From Saprospiraceae bacterium (lineage in GTDB: Bacteria; Bacteroidota; Bacteroidia; Chitinophagales; Saprospiraceae), in assembly GCA_020628645.1 (NCBI GenBank), contig JAHDES010000047.1:1-47288 (forward strand): a stretch of DNA of 47,288 nucleotides. Reading direction: 5' to 3'. The position numbers were made by a program, and so were the translations under genes. Shown here piece by piece: positions 17,700-25,822 of the stretch (position 1 is its first letter; each line of letters begins with the position of its first letter). The notes beneath the pieces are model-generated. The model saw only the letters and a program-made list of their open reading frames with translations, did no database searches and was not told where the DNA came from.

Positions 17700-19328
17700 A
17701 TGAAACCAATAGTTTTTCAGATATTACTTTTTTGTATCTACTTTGCTTGTAAAGCACAAGTAATCCAGTCTGTTGTGTCATCTCCCATAACTACATCCCT
17801 CGAAGCAAAATTATATAATTTATCTTCTTCTATACATACCTCAATTCAGCCTTTTAGCCCTTTTGAAATTTATCATAATACAACGACTATTCAACATTTA
17901 CAAGATTCTTTGATCCAAGACTTACAGCTTAACCGCCCTTTTTTTACAGACAAATGGCTGGGTAGAAAATTAGTAAATGAACCTTTTATTCAAGTAGGAG
18001 ATGAACAGTTTACTATATTGGTTAATCCTATAGTTGGATTATTATACGGAGAAGATAGTGAATGGACAGATCGTTACGCCTATCAAAATACTAGAGGGAT
18101 TCAATTAGTAGGCAAAATTGGTCAAAAACTTACATTTTACTCCGATTTTCAAGAAAATCAAGTTCGTTTTGCACGTTATGTACATGATTATACCGAGGCG
18201 AATCGAATAATTCCTGGACAAGGTGCATGGAAACGCTTCAAGGATTTAGGAGCAAAGGATTTTGCTTGGGCAAATGGACATGTTAGTTTTCAACCCAATA
18301 AAATTTTTAATTTTCAATTTGGACATGGAAAGCATTTTATAGGGGATGGCTATCGTTCGCTGCTATTATCGGATAATAGTTTTAATTATCCTTATTTTAG
18401 AATAACAGCTCAATTTTGGCGCATCAAATATTGGGTACTTTACAAGAAATTGCTCGATATTAATGATCGTTATGCGAATGGTACATTTCTAAGAAAATAT
18501 GTAAGTTCTCATTATTTGTCATTTCGATTATCAAAACGTTGGAATATTGGATTATTTGAAACTATTATTTACGGTGATCCAGATGGGACACGTGGCTTAG
18601 AGTGGGATTACTTGAATCCGATAATCTTTTTCCGACCAGTGGAGTTTTCTCTAGGTTCAAGAGGAGGAAATGCACTTTTAGGCTTAAATCTTAGTTTTAA
18701 GGTAACAGATAAAGTAAGCCTTTATGGACAGTTTATCTTAGATGAATTTAAATTGTCTGAAATTCGAGCACAGTCAGGTTGGTGGGCTAACAAATATGGA
18801 ATTCAAATCGGGTTTAAATCATTTGATACTTTTATAGATGGCTTATTTGTACAATCAGAGCTTAATACGGTTCGTCCTTATACCTATTCTCATTTAGATG
18901 TATTACAAAACTATGCCCATTATAACCAAACTTTGGCACACCCTTTAGGAGCTAACTTTATAGAATCGGTCTCCCATATTCGATATACCAAAGGACGTTG
19001 GTTTTTAGAAACTGAATTTATGTATACGGTTCAAGGAAGAGATACAGCCACCTCTAATTGGGGGACTAATGTGTATTTAGATTACAATACCAGAGAACAA
19101 GATTATGAAAATGAAACGCTTCAAGGAGTTCAAACAACTACTTTTTTTTGGGATACTAAACTAGGTTGGATGGTGAATCCTTCTTATAATTTGCGTTTTG
19201 AAGTTGGCTACACAAATCGTAAATTTACCCCAGAAATTGAAGAAATTGGAAACTTAGAAGCATCTAGCACGTCTTATTGGTATATCGGGTTAACTACTCG
19301 ATTATACAATACTTACTACGACTTTTAA
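17700..19328 (+). CDS. Capsule assembly Wzi/RemB-like outer-membrane protein
   Basis: A 542-residue exported protein with a signal peptide (LLFCIYFACKAQV, cleavage near residue 19-21). It is predicted to be an outer-membrane beta-barrel of the PF14052 Wzi group, known in Bacteroidota also as RemB-like. Aromatic-rich alternating strands run throughout (for example FNFQFGHGKHFIGDGYRSLL and SHYLSFRLSKRW) and the chain ends in an aromatic residue, TYYDF. Wzi-type proteins anchor or organise polysaccharide at the cell surface. In gliding Bacteroidota relatives affect motility. It precedes the initiating transferase by nine bases. Confidence 0.83.
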   Translation: MKPIVFQILLFCIYFACKAQVIQSVVSSPITTSLEAKLYNLSSSIHTSIQPFSPFEIYHNTTTIQHLQDSLIQDLQLNRPFFTDKWLGRKLVNEPFIQVGDEQFTILVNPIVGLLYGEDSEWTDRYAYQNTRGIQLVGKIGQKLTFYSDFQENQVRFARYVHDYTEANRIIPGQGAWKRFKDLGAKDFAWANGHVSFQPNKIFNFQFGHGKHFIGDGYRSLLLSDNSFNYPYFRITAQFWRIKYWVLYKKLLDINDRYANGTFLRKYVSSHYLSFRLSKRWNIGLFETIIYGDPDGTRGLEWDYLNPIIFFRPVEFSLGSRGGNALLGLNLSFKVTDKVSLYGQFILDEFKLSEIRAQSGWWANKYGIQIGFKSFDTFIDGLFVQSELNTVRPYTYSHLDVLQNYAHYNQTLAHPLGANFIESVSHIRYTKGRWFLETEFMYTVQGRDTATSNWGTNVYLDYNTREQDYENETLQGVQTTTFFWDTKLGWMVNPSYNLRFEVGYTNRKFTPEIEEIGNLEASSTSYWYIGLTTRLYNTYYDF

Positions 19329-19337
19329 CCGTCTGCC

Positions 19338-20399
19338 ATGTACGATATAATTCTTGGTTTTATAACTGCGTTTACACTTACCTATTTTACGATACCGTCG
19401 GTGATCAACGTTGCACGAGTAAAAGGCTTATGTGATGTACCGGGAGAACGACGTTCCCATACTGAAATCACCCCTTCTTTGGGAGGGATTAGTATATTTG
19501 CAGGTTTAGTATTTTCTATTGTTTTATGGACTCCTTTTGAGATATTTGGAGATTTACAATACATTCTTTGTGCTTTAATTATTATTTTTCTGATTGGCGC
19601 GAAAGATGATATATTGCCTATATCTCCTAAAATGAAATTATTAGGACAACTTTTCGCTGCGGCTATCATCGCATTTAAGGCAGATATCCAATTGACGAGC
19701 TTGTATGGAGTATTTGGAGTTTATGAGTTGCCTTACATAGTAGGTGCTATGCTGACCATATTTACAATTATCGTTGTTATAAATGCCTTCAATTTGATTG
19801 ATGGAATAAACGGATTAGCAGGAGGAATTGCGATATTAGTAGCTTTTACTTTGGGCACGTGGTTTTTTATGGTAGATCGAATTGAATTGGCAATAGTAGC
19901 GTTTTGTCTGGCAGGAGCAACATTAGCTTTTTTGAAATATAATATTACTCCAGCAAGAATATTTATGGGGGATACGGGCTCTTTATTGCTGGGCTTAATT
20001 TGTTCTATCTTAATTATAGAGTTCATTGAATACAATAGGGTATTAGCCATAGAAGGGCACGCTTGGCAAATTGATTCCGTTCCAGCAGTAGCTATAGGTA
20101 TTTTAGTATTACCCTTATTTGATACCTTACGGGTTTTTACCACACGTATTTTGAAAGGCAAGTCCCCCTTTTATCCAGACAGAACACATATCCATCACCT
20201 ACTACTAGATTCAGGCTTGACACATTCGCAGGCTTCACTCTTATTAATTATAGTTAATTTAGGATTCATCATCTTTGTTTATACGCTGCAAGGAGTTGGT
20301 ACGCTTAATCTATTAATCTTATTGCTTTGTATAGCAACTTTCCTTTCTACAGGTTTGTATCTTTATGTGACCAAGAAAAATAAATTGACCACTGCATAA
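19338..20399 (+). CDS. Undecaprenyl-phosphate N-acetylhexosamine-1-phosphate transferase (WecA/TagO-like)
   Basis: This integral membrane enzyme starts the repeat unit by moving a sugar-1-phosphate from a UDP-sugar to undecaprenyl phosphate. Conserved family motifs are all visible: DD at 90-91, NAFNLIDGINGLAGG at 149-163, MGDTGS at 210-215 and the RTHIHH histidine motif at 282-287. About 10-11 membrane segments surround them. The length of 353 residues is normal. It is five bases upstream of the ligase-like gene. UDP-GlcNAc or a derivative is the likely donor. MraY itself is unlikely because the HIHH motif and context are those of WecA/TagO. Confidence 0.93.
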   Translation: MYDIILGFITAFTLTYFTIPSVINVARVKGLCDVPGERRSHTEITPSLGGISIFAGLVFSIVLWTPFEIFGDLQYILCALIIIFLIGAKDDILPISPKMKLLGQLFAAAIIAFKADIQLTSLYGVFGVYELPYIVGAMLTIFTIIVVINAFNLIDGINGLAGGIAILVAFTLGTWFFMVDRIELAIVAFCLAGATLAFLKYNITPARIFMGDTGSLLLGLICSILIIEFIEYNRVLAIEGHAWQIDSVPAVAIGILVLPLFDTLRVFTTRILKGKSPFYPDRTHIHHLLLDSGLTHSQASLLLIIVNLGFIIFVYTLQGVGTLNLLILLLCIATFLSTGLYLYVTKKNKLTTA

Positions 20400-20404
20400 A
20401 ATAA

Positions 20405-21568
20405 ATGCTTAAAGATACATTTGATACGATAACGAAATATCTTCTTTTTGTTATAAGTTTTTTCTTACCGTTCTATAATCCTATCGCGAGAGTATGCTTC
20501 TTACTACTTATTATAGTTAGTCTTCATCGCTTTCCCTTCCTTTTATCTAAAAAAAAATCACCCTCTTTTTTTCTCATCCTTTTTTCTAGTTTCTTCACCT
20601 TTGCGTTAATTAGTTTACTTTATACCGAAAACTGGCAGCAAGGTTTTGCAGAAATAGATCAAAAACTTCCCTTACTTTTTTTTCCTCTAATTATATTTAG
20701 TTTACCCTTCAAGGAACTAAAAGTGGATAAATACCTGCGCTTATTTATATGGGGTTGTACTACAGCTTGTCTTTATATGTTAGGGAGAGCTACTTATGCT
20801 TACTTCTTTACAGATAAAAACCACTTTTTCTATGTGCATTTAACGGCTTATCTAGATACTCATCCGACATACGTAGGAATGTATATTTTGTTTGCACTTT
20901 TGTTGTTATTGAAACAATTATTAAAAACGTATAGACTCCAAAATAATATTTTAATTATTTTAGGTATTTTATTTTTTTTAGGAATACTTTTTTTACTGTC
21001 CTCAAGAATTGTTGTCTTAGGACTTTTTTTGATAGGAGGAAGCTCTATCTTATATTATTTGTTTCATACACAAAGATGGAAAATAGGACTAAGTATTATA
21101 ATGATTACGCTTCTTTTTTTTGTTGTATTTCTACAAACGAATAATACGATGAGTAAACGCTTTGCAAGTACAACGGATGCTCGTTCATATTTATGGCAGA
21201 ATGCAACAGAACTTATTATCCAGCAGCCTTTTTTTGGATTTGGGATAGGTGATGTAAAAGATGAATTAAAAAAAGGATATGAAGAGAGGGGTAAAATATA
21301 CCACCTAAAAAAAGAACATGATACGCATAATCAATATCTTGAGGTTGCGGTAGGCATGGGAATGATAGGTTTATTCCTTTTCCTTTTAACCTTATTCATA
21401 CCGTTCTTTATAGCTATAGATTATAAGATGGATACCTACCTTTTATTTCTCAGCATTATTTTATTGGTCTGTTTAACAGAAAGTATACTCGAACGGCAAA
21501 TGGGCGTTCTGTTTTATGCCTTCTTTAATAGTTTATTTGCCTATCAATTAGTAGCAAAGGAAAGATAA
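20405..21568 (+). CDS. O-antigen ligase family membrane protein (WaaL/Wzy_C-like)
   Basis: A 387-residue polytopic protein with about 10-12 membrane segments and a periplasmic loop carrying the PF04932 pattern: GFGIGDVKDELKKGYEERG, then HDTHNQYLEVAVGMGMIGL. The HNxYLE segment is characteristic of O-antigen ligases and related polymerases. It could link the polymer to lipid A core or act as a second polymerase. Its last 25 bases overlap the 3' end of the convergent HhH gene. Confidence 0.85.
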   Translation: MLKDTFDTITKYLLFVISFFLPFYNPIARVCFLLLIIVSLHRFPFLLSKKKSPSFFLILFSSFFTFALISLLYTENWQQGFAEIDQKLPLLFFPLIIFSLPFKELKVDKYLRLFIWGCTTACLYMLGRATYAYFFTDKNHFFYVHLTAYLDTHPTYVGMYILFALLLLLKQLLKTYRLQNNILIILGILFFLGILFLLSSRIVVLGLFLIGGSSILYYLFHTQRWKIGLSIIMITLLFFVVFLQTNNTMSKRFASTTDARSYLWQNATELIIQQPFFGFGIGDVKDELKKGYEERGKIYHLKKEHDTHNQYLEVAVGMGMIGLFLFLLTLFIPFFIAIDYKMDTYLLFLSIILLVCLTESILERQMGVLFYAFFNSLFAYQLVAKER

Positions 21569-22728
21569 GGACTCAATTTATCCAATTGTCCTTCTTTAAA
21601 AACACCTACCCTTTCAAAAGCTTCTACAGATTGGAAAGGATCATGATTTTTTCGATATTTTTCAATTACAATGGCTTGTTTTTTACTAAGATAAGGATGA
21701 TCAGCCATCTCATCTATGGAAGCTGTATTAATTGAAAGAAAGCGATAAATAGGAGATAATTTTAAATTAGGTTGTATAGATTGAAAAGTGCTATCTGGAA
21801 GCTTATAAGTATTTCCTACTTGTTCTATACTAGAAAACCCACCTAGTTTTTCTCTAAAATTAATGATCTTTTTTGCATAGTAGGGGCCAATACCGTGTAA
21901 TTGCTCCCATTCTTCTTGGCTCGCGGTGTTAATATCAAGCGCAATCATCTTTTTTGGTGCGATACCTTCTTGTGCAATATTTTTACGCTCTTTTCCTAGC
22001 TTTTCTTTAATTTGTATGTAAGGGAGCAATCGTTCATAATCTCCTTTCGATAGTCCAAAAATCTTTTGGAAATCACTCGCTTGCCTGAATGCTCCTCGTT
22101 TTCTAAAATTAATAATGGTGGTAATTACTCGTTCGTTTAAACCCAAACGACGAAATTCTTCTTTTGTCGCTGTATTAGGATCAAAAGGAAAATTTTCTAT
22201 CTTTTGAGTTGGAGTAGGGGCGTTGTAGGTATCATATTGTCGGGGTATGCCTCCATAATCAGAATTTGATTTTGGATCATAAGAAGCAATGGCGGGTTGA
22301 TCTGTATAATCAATTGCTATGATTTGAACATAATCTTTTAATCGAGTATAATCTGCACTTTCAAGTCCATATATTTTTTTTAAATCTTCTGGTGATTTGA
22401 ATGAGCCACCTTTCTCTCGATAATTAAGGATGGTCTGAGCTACTTTTGGAGAAAGCCCCAAGCGCATAAACCCTTCTTTTGAAAGCGTATTCGGATTGAA
22501 AGAAAATAAAGATTGTTCTACTTCTATAAAAGATTCCTGATTTTCTGTAGGAAATTGACGATCTACTACGATTTCTTCAAATTGGATGACATCATTAATA
22601 TCATCTTGAAAAAAATTGGAAATGATATAGGGGACTATGCTTGCCGTAGCAAACAAAAGAAGTAGAAGAAAAAGCCCTGTGCGTTCTACTTTAGAAAGCA
22701 GGAAATAATCTTGAAGGAATTTGTTCAT
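21544..22728 (-). CDS. Helix-hairpin-helix repeat protein with N-terminal membrane anchor (ComEA-like)
   Basis: The 394-residue protein has one N-terminal membrane segment (TGLFLLLLLFATASIVPYI, about residues 17-35), then a linker. It has at least four helix-hairpin-helix units, each opening with an N-T-A/L-S/T motif: FNPNTLSKEGFMRLGL, FDPNTATKEEFRRLGL, LDINTASQEEWEQLHGIG and LSINTASIDEMADHPYL. Such repeats bind DNA without sequence preference; ComEA uses one pair during DNA uptake. Four units on an anchor is typical of Bacteroidota homologues. Its role here is uncertain. The 3' end overlaps the ligase-like gene tail to tail by 25 bases. Confidence 0.85.
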   Translation of the reverse strand: MNKFLQDYFLLSKVERTGLFLLLLLFATASIVPYIISNFFQDDINDVIQFEEIVVDRQFPTENQESFIEVEQSLFSFNPNTLSKEGFMRLGLSPKVAQTILNYREKGGSFKSPEDLKKIYGLESADYTRLKDYVQIIAIDYTDQPAIASYDPKSNSDYGGIPRQYDTYNAPTPTQKIENFPFDPNTATKEEFRRLGLNERVITTIINFRKRGAFRQASDFQKIFGLSKGDYERLLPYIQIKEKLGKERKNIAQEGIAPKKMIALDINTASQEEWEQLHGIGPYYAKKIINFREKLGGFSSIEQVGNTYKLPDSTFQSIQPNLKLSPIYRFLSINTASIDEMADHPYLSKKQAIVIEKYRKNHDPFQSVEAFERVGVFKEGQLDKLSPYLSFATN

Positions 22729-22840
22729 ATGTTTTTGTGGCTCCTCTACAAAATTAAACTAAAACTTATAAAAAAATAGTATATTAATATGGTATTATTT
22801 GTAAAATTTAGGGATGGCATACTGCTTGTATAAGTATTAT

Positions 22841-22855
22841 ACGTATATTATACGT
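22841..22855. promoter_or_regulatory. Perfect short palindrome in a divergent intergenic region
   Basis: ACGTATA and TATACGT form a perfect 7-bp dyad around a single T. The segment ATTATACGT also occurs twice in tandem here. The dyad lies 81 bases before the lipoprotein gene and 113 bases before the divergent HhH gene, as expected for an operator. No binding protein can be named. Confidence 0.35.
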
Positions 22856-22935
22856 CATTTAACGTTTTATTTCTACATAGAATACTAAACTGAAGAATAG
22901 AAACGTAATATTTAAAATAATCAACTTTACCCACC

Positions 22936-23448
22936 ATGAGGCATATAGGATTAGGATTTGTTTTTTTGTTTGGATTAATTTTTTCATTTGTGGCTTGTCA
23001 AAAGGAGGATGAATCAAATTTAATCAATGTTGAAAATGAATATCCAGGAGTTGATATAGAGTTATGGGAGTATTTTGCTCGTTTTGAGCATGAAGCCGAA
23101 AAACGTGGATTAACCATTGATTTAAAGGAAAGAGGCATTAGCGCAGAAATTATTGATGTAGATGGTGAAAATGTAGGGGGTGTTTGTACGTATCATGAAG
23201 ACGATGCCAATCACATTGATATTGATCGATATATTTGGAATAATACATCTGATTATTTAAAAGAATTGATTCTTTTCCACGAATTAGGGCATTGTTATCT
23301 ATTACGTGATCATCGAAATGATGCTTATTCAGATGGACGTTGTAAAAGTTTGATGCGTTCAGGGACGACAGATTGTTTTGATTCTTATAATTCAACGACC
23401 CGTACGGTTTATCTCAATGAATTATTTGATCCTTCCTCCGTGAATTAA
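22936..23448 (+). CDS. Lipoprotein with zinc-metalloprotease motif
   Basis: A 170-residue lipoprotein with Cys21 in the lipobox (SFVACQKEDE). The acidic residues after the cysteine suggest export to the cell surface in this phylum. HELGH at 115-119 plus His126 gives HExxHxxxxxxH, one residue longer than the metzincin spacing HExxHxxGxxH. A possible Met-turn, SLM, is at 138-140. This suggests a small metzincin-like peptidase. The family is not one I can name. The gene stands alone after a divergent promoter region and precedes the acyl carrier protein by 64 bases. Substrate unknown. Confidence 0.72.
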   Translation: MRHIGLGFVFLFGLIFSFVACQKEDESNLINVENEYPGVDIELWEYFARFEHEAEKRGLTIDLKERGISAEIIDVDGENVGGVCTYHEDDANHIDIDRYIWNNTSDYLKELILFHELGHCYLLRDHRNDAYSDGRCKSLMRSGTTDCFDSYNSTTRTVYLNELFDPSSVN

Positions 23449-23512
23449 AATAAAAACGAAAAGCTGCTGAATTGAAAATATTATTTATACTATTAATTTA
23501 ACTATCGCAGCC

Positions 23513-23746
23513 ATGGACTTACCTGCTCAAATTATTCAAACTACTGCTTGGATATTGAATCGTTTACCGAATCAACTTTCTCGATCGACACACCTTAAAT
23601 ACGATTTACAGTTGGATTCAATTGATCTTACTTTGTTGATTGTGAAATTAGAAGAGCATTTTAAGGTAATGCTTTCAGCTCAAGAAATAGACGGAATTGA
23701 AACAATAGCTGATCTTCAAAATAAATTTCAAGCTCATCTATCCTAA
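23513..23746 (+). CDS. Acyl carrier protein
   Basis: A 77-residue four-helix carrier protein. The phosphopantetheine attachment serine is Ser36 in LQLDSIDLTLLI, matching the DSxxL motif at the start of helix 2. It is more basic at the N-terminus than the housekeeping fatty-acid AcpP, and no fab genes are nearby. It may therefore serve a specialised acylation pathway. No dedicated partner enzyme is visible in the window. Confidence 0.87.
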   Translation: MDLPAQIIQTTAWILNRLPNQLSRSTHLKYDLQLDSIDLTLLIVKLEEHFKVMLSAQEIDGIETIADLQNKFQAHLS

Positions 23747-23780
23747 AGGTTTTATGTAACCTTCTTATCTTTATGCTCGT

Positions 23781-23954
23781 CTTACTAAGTACATTGTGTA
23801 AAAAGTTAGTTTGTATTTTGAATGAGGCGATTTTTTTCTCAATTGAGGCGCGGCGGAGCCTAATAGCCATAGCTATTAAGGGGAGTACGTAACGAAAAGT
23901 GAGAGAAAAAGAACCCTTCAAAATTTGAAAAAATTTATTACACAGTGTACTAAG
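23781..23954. repeat. Long-hairpin dispersed element, copy A
   Basis: Outer arms 23785-23801 and 23938-23954 are complementary at 15 of 17 positions, plus one wobble. Weaker pairing continues inward (TTTTGAA with TTCAAAA, TTTTTTCTC with GAGAGAAAA). The core, 23859-23881, is a hairpin with stem CCTAATAGC / GCTATTAAGG and loop CATA. From 23857 to about 23911 it resembles the core of the element at 41317-41482, while the outer arms differ between the two. It fills the 232-base gap between the acyl carrier protein and the cupin gene. Confidence 0.7.
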
Positions 23955-23978
23955 AAAAATATTTGAAGTTTTTAATTT

Positions 23979-24476
23979 ATGAATACCACAACATCAATTT
24001 TTGAGGATACCCGTACTCAATTGGAAAAAGACGGATTTGCTATTGAACGTTTTGATACCAAGCGACCTTGGGGAGGATTTTTTGTCATTGAAGAACAGCA
24101 AGGTGCGCAGTTTGTACAACAATATTTTCCAAATTCGAAGCAAGAAGATTTAATTGGTGGTCGAAAAATTAGTCCAAAAATTTTATTAGTTGCTCCTCAT
24201 AAACGACTTTCTTGGCAGTATCACTTTCGTCGATCAGAAGTATGGCGTGTTGTAGAAGGCACCGTAGGAATTGTACGGTCTGATACAGATGAAGAACAAG
24301 CTATGCAAACCTATCAGGCAGGCGATTTAATAGTATTAGAAAAAGGGGAGCGTCATCGTTTGGTAGGTTTAGATGATTGGGGTAAGGTTGCAGAAATATG
24401 GCAACATACTGACCCCAACCACCCATCTGATGAAGATGACATTGTTCGATTACAAGATGATTTTGGACGAAAATAA
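23979..24476 (+). CDS. Cupin-type sugar phosphate isomerase-like protein (mannose-6-phosphate isomerase type II fold)
   Basis: A 165-residue single-domain cupin related to the C-terminal isomerase half of bifunctional GMP-PMI proteins. The opening KRPWGGFFVIEE and the metal-site pattern LSWQYHFRRSEVWRVVEGT, then GDLIVLEKGERHRL, are visible; both cupin motifs carry His and Glu ligands. A mannose-1-phosphate guanylyltransferase lacking this domain is encoded at 25823, so the two may together supply GDP-mannose. Automated annotation may call such proteins phosphoheptose isomerase. The precise substrate is inferred. Confidence 0.78.
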   Translation: MNTTTSIFEDTRTQLEKDGFAIERFDTKRPWGGFFVIEEQQGAQFVQQYFPNSKQEDLIGGRKISPKILLVAPHKRLSWQYHFRRSEVWRVVEGTVGIVRSDTDEEQAMQTYQAGDLIVLEKGERHRLVGLDDWGKVAEIWQHTDPNHPSDEDDIVRLQDDFGRK

Positions 24477-24483
24477 AGCAATC

Positions 24484-25047
24484 TTACTCTACAAAACGTC
24501 CTCCTTTTAGTTCATCCTGAAGTGTTTTAAGGGACTCAATATCACCATTTGCAGCCAATTGTGCCTGCTGAGGCCAAGTTGTAGGATTATGCATTCTAAA
24601 ACGTGGTCCTGCATCTGTGAGAATTTGTTTGAGTGTATCGGTACTACTTCTTGCCAATTGGGCAAAGGTATTGATACCCGCAGCTTTAAGGAGTCCTTCA
24701 ATCTTAGGTCCTATCCCTTCAATGAGTGTCAAATCATCCATTGTAGCGATTGGTGGAGCACTTGAAGGAATAGCAGCTTGTATGATTTCTGTAACAACTT
24801 CTGCAGGAGCATTGAACGCGTCTAATTCTGCTTTTAGTTTTTTATATTTTTTACAAGCTTTTTTCTTACTTTTTTTGGCAGCTCGAAAAGCCTCAAAGTG
24901 AGGGCGAAGTTTCTTTTCCAATTTTCTGAGCTCTTTTTTGTAAGCAGCTTTGAGTTCTTTCGTTTCCGCGTAAGCCAATTTACAAACAGTTTTCTGTTTT
25001 TTTACTTTTTTCGCCAGTGCTTTGGCGGCTTTCTTTTTCTTTCCCAT
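24484..25047 (-). CDS. Basic coiled-coil protein with C-terminal helix-hairpin-helix domain
   Basis: The 187-residue protein has a lysine-rich, helical N-terminal half (residues 1-75, about one third Lys) that probably binds nucleic acid. A linker of Ala and Pro follows. The HhH domain begins DLTLIEGIGPKIEGLLKAAGI at about 105-125, then NTFAQLARSS. This HhH type occurs in many Bacteroidota proteins, sometimes attached to ribosomal proteins. It is convergent with the cupin gene, with a seven-base gap. A nucleoid- or RNA-associated role is plausible but unproven. Confidence 0.75.
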   Translation of the reverse strand: MGKKKKAAKALAKKVKKQKTVCKLAYAETKELKAAYKKELRKLEKKLRPHFEAFRAAKKSKKKACKKYKKLKAELDAFNAPAEVVTEIIQAAIPSSAPPIATMDDLTLIEGIGPKIEGLLKAAGINTFAQLARSSTDTLKQILTDAGPRFRMHNPTTWPQQAQLAANGDIESLKTLQDELKGGRFVE

Positions 25048-25111
25048 AATTAAATAATATTCAGTGTAGTATTAAGATATGTGGCTTTATAATAAATGTT
25101 GAATTTTGGAA

Positions 25112-25444
25112 TTACATGAGTTGATCTAGTGTGTCCATTAGTTGTAGTTCTACCAGAGAAAATTCTCCATCTGCATTGAATTCTTTAAGTAACATTGCCA
25201 TGAATTCTTGTTTCTGAACTACAGTAGGATAATAGATTCCTTTGTAAGACAAAATTAATGCTTCCCGTTCACTATTTGTTAAACTATCATATTCTTCCTT
25301 AATTTGTAGATAGTCTTTTTCACTTACCTTCTCTAAAATCAAGTTCTTCTCTTCTTCCGTTATTTTTTGGTCAGCATTTGCAGCATGTAGCAATAAAAAG
25401 GCTGAAAATTCTTTAAAATTCCATTTTGGATGTGTATTTCCCAT
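25112..25444 (-). CDS. TerB-like domain protein
   Basis: A 110-residue helical protein with a TerB/DjlA-like pattern: LLLHAANADQKITEEEKNLI near residues 18-37 and KEFNADGEFSLVELQLM near the C-terminus. These acidic AD..I..EE segments resemble the metal-binding helices of TerB. No tellurite-resistance genes are nearby. It is 64 bases upstream of the basic HhH gene on the same strand and may share its transcript. Function unknown. Confidence 0.68.
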   Translation of the reverse strand: MGNTHPKWNFKEFSAFLLLHAANADQKITEEEKNLILEKVSEKDYLQIKEEYDSLTNSEREALILSYKGIYYPTVVQKQEFMAMLLKEFNADGEFSLVELQLMDTLDQLM

Positions 25445-25822
25445 CGTATTTTTTCTTTTATGCCAAAAAAGGAAACTTAATATACCAATTTTATGCTTTT
25501 TGACCTAAAAAATAATCACCTGAAAAAATTAGTTTTCTTTTTGACCAACAAAATGACCAATAGTAACTTATCCTTAACAGAAATAATTTACATTAGTATT
25601 AAAATTATAGCTTAAAAAAGGCTGAAAAGTCTATAGCTAAATATTAGACACACAAAGAAATGCTTAAACGAATCGTATAACGATTTGAATTCGGCTCACG
25701 ACAAATGATACGAAATTGAATAAATGCTTTCTACGAAAGCATACCGTAAACGTATGATGCCGTACTTTATTCATTATAAATATATACGAATTGAATTAAT
25801 CAAGTCGGTATATGAAACAAGT
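25445..25822. other. 378-base gap with a nested hairpin region
   Basis: No gene is seen. At 25717-25773 an outer pair TGAATAAA / TTTATTCA (25717-25724 and 25766-25773) encloses a perfect hairpin, ATGCTTTC-TAC-GAAAGCAT (25724-25742). This lies downstream of the mannose-1-phosphate guanylyltransferase gene on its strand and could mark its transcript end. The rest is AT-rich leader for the TerB-like gene. Confidence 0.45.
25792..25811. repeat. Short dispersed repeat, copy 1, just 3' of the manC-type gene
   Basis: TGAATTAATCAAGTCGGTAT is nearly identical (18 of 20) to TGAATAAATCAAGTCGGGAT at 34830-34849. Both lie directly beyond the stop codon of a minus-strand gene, in the same orientation relative to it. 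Confidence 0.5.

Noticed and set aside
19733-20161. 142-codon minus-strand open frame inside the WecA-like gene
   Set aside because: It lies wholly within a gene with all family motifs; the peptide is low in recognisable structure and is a shadow frame.
23781-23954. Ordinary insertion sequence or MITE with fixed ends
   Set aside because: There is no transposase, and the related element at 41317 has different terminal arms, so a simple MITE does not explain both.
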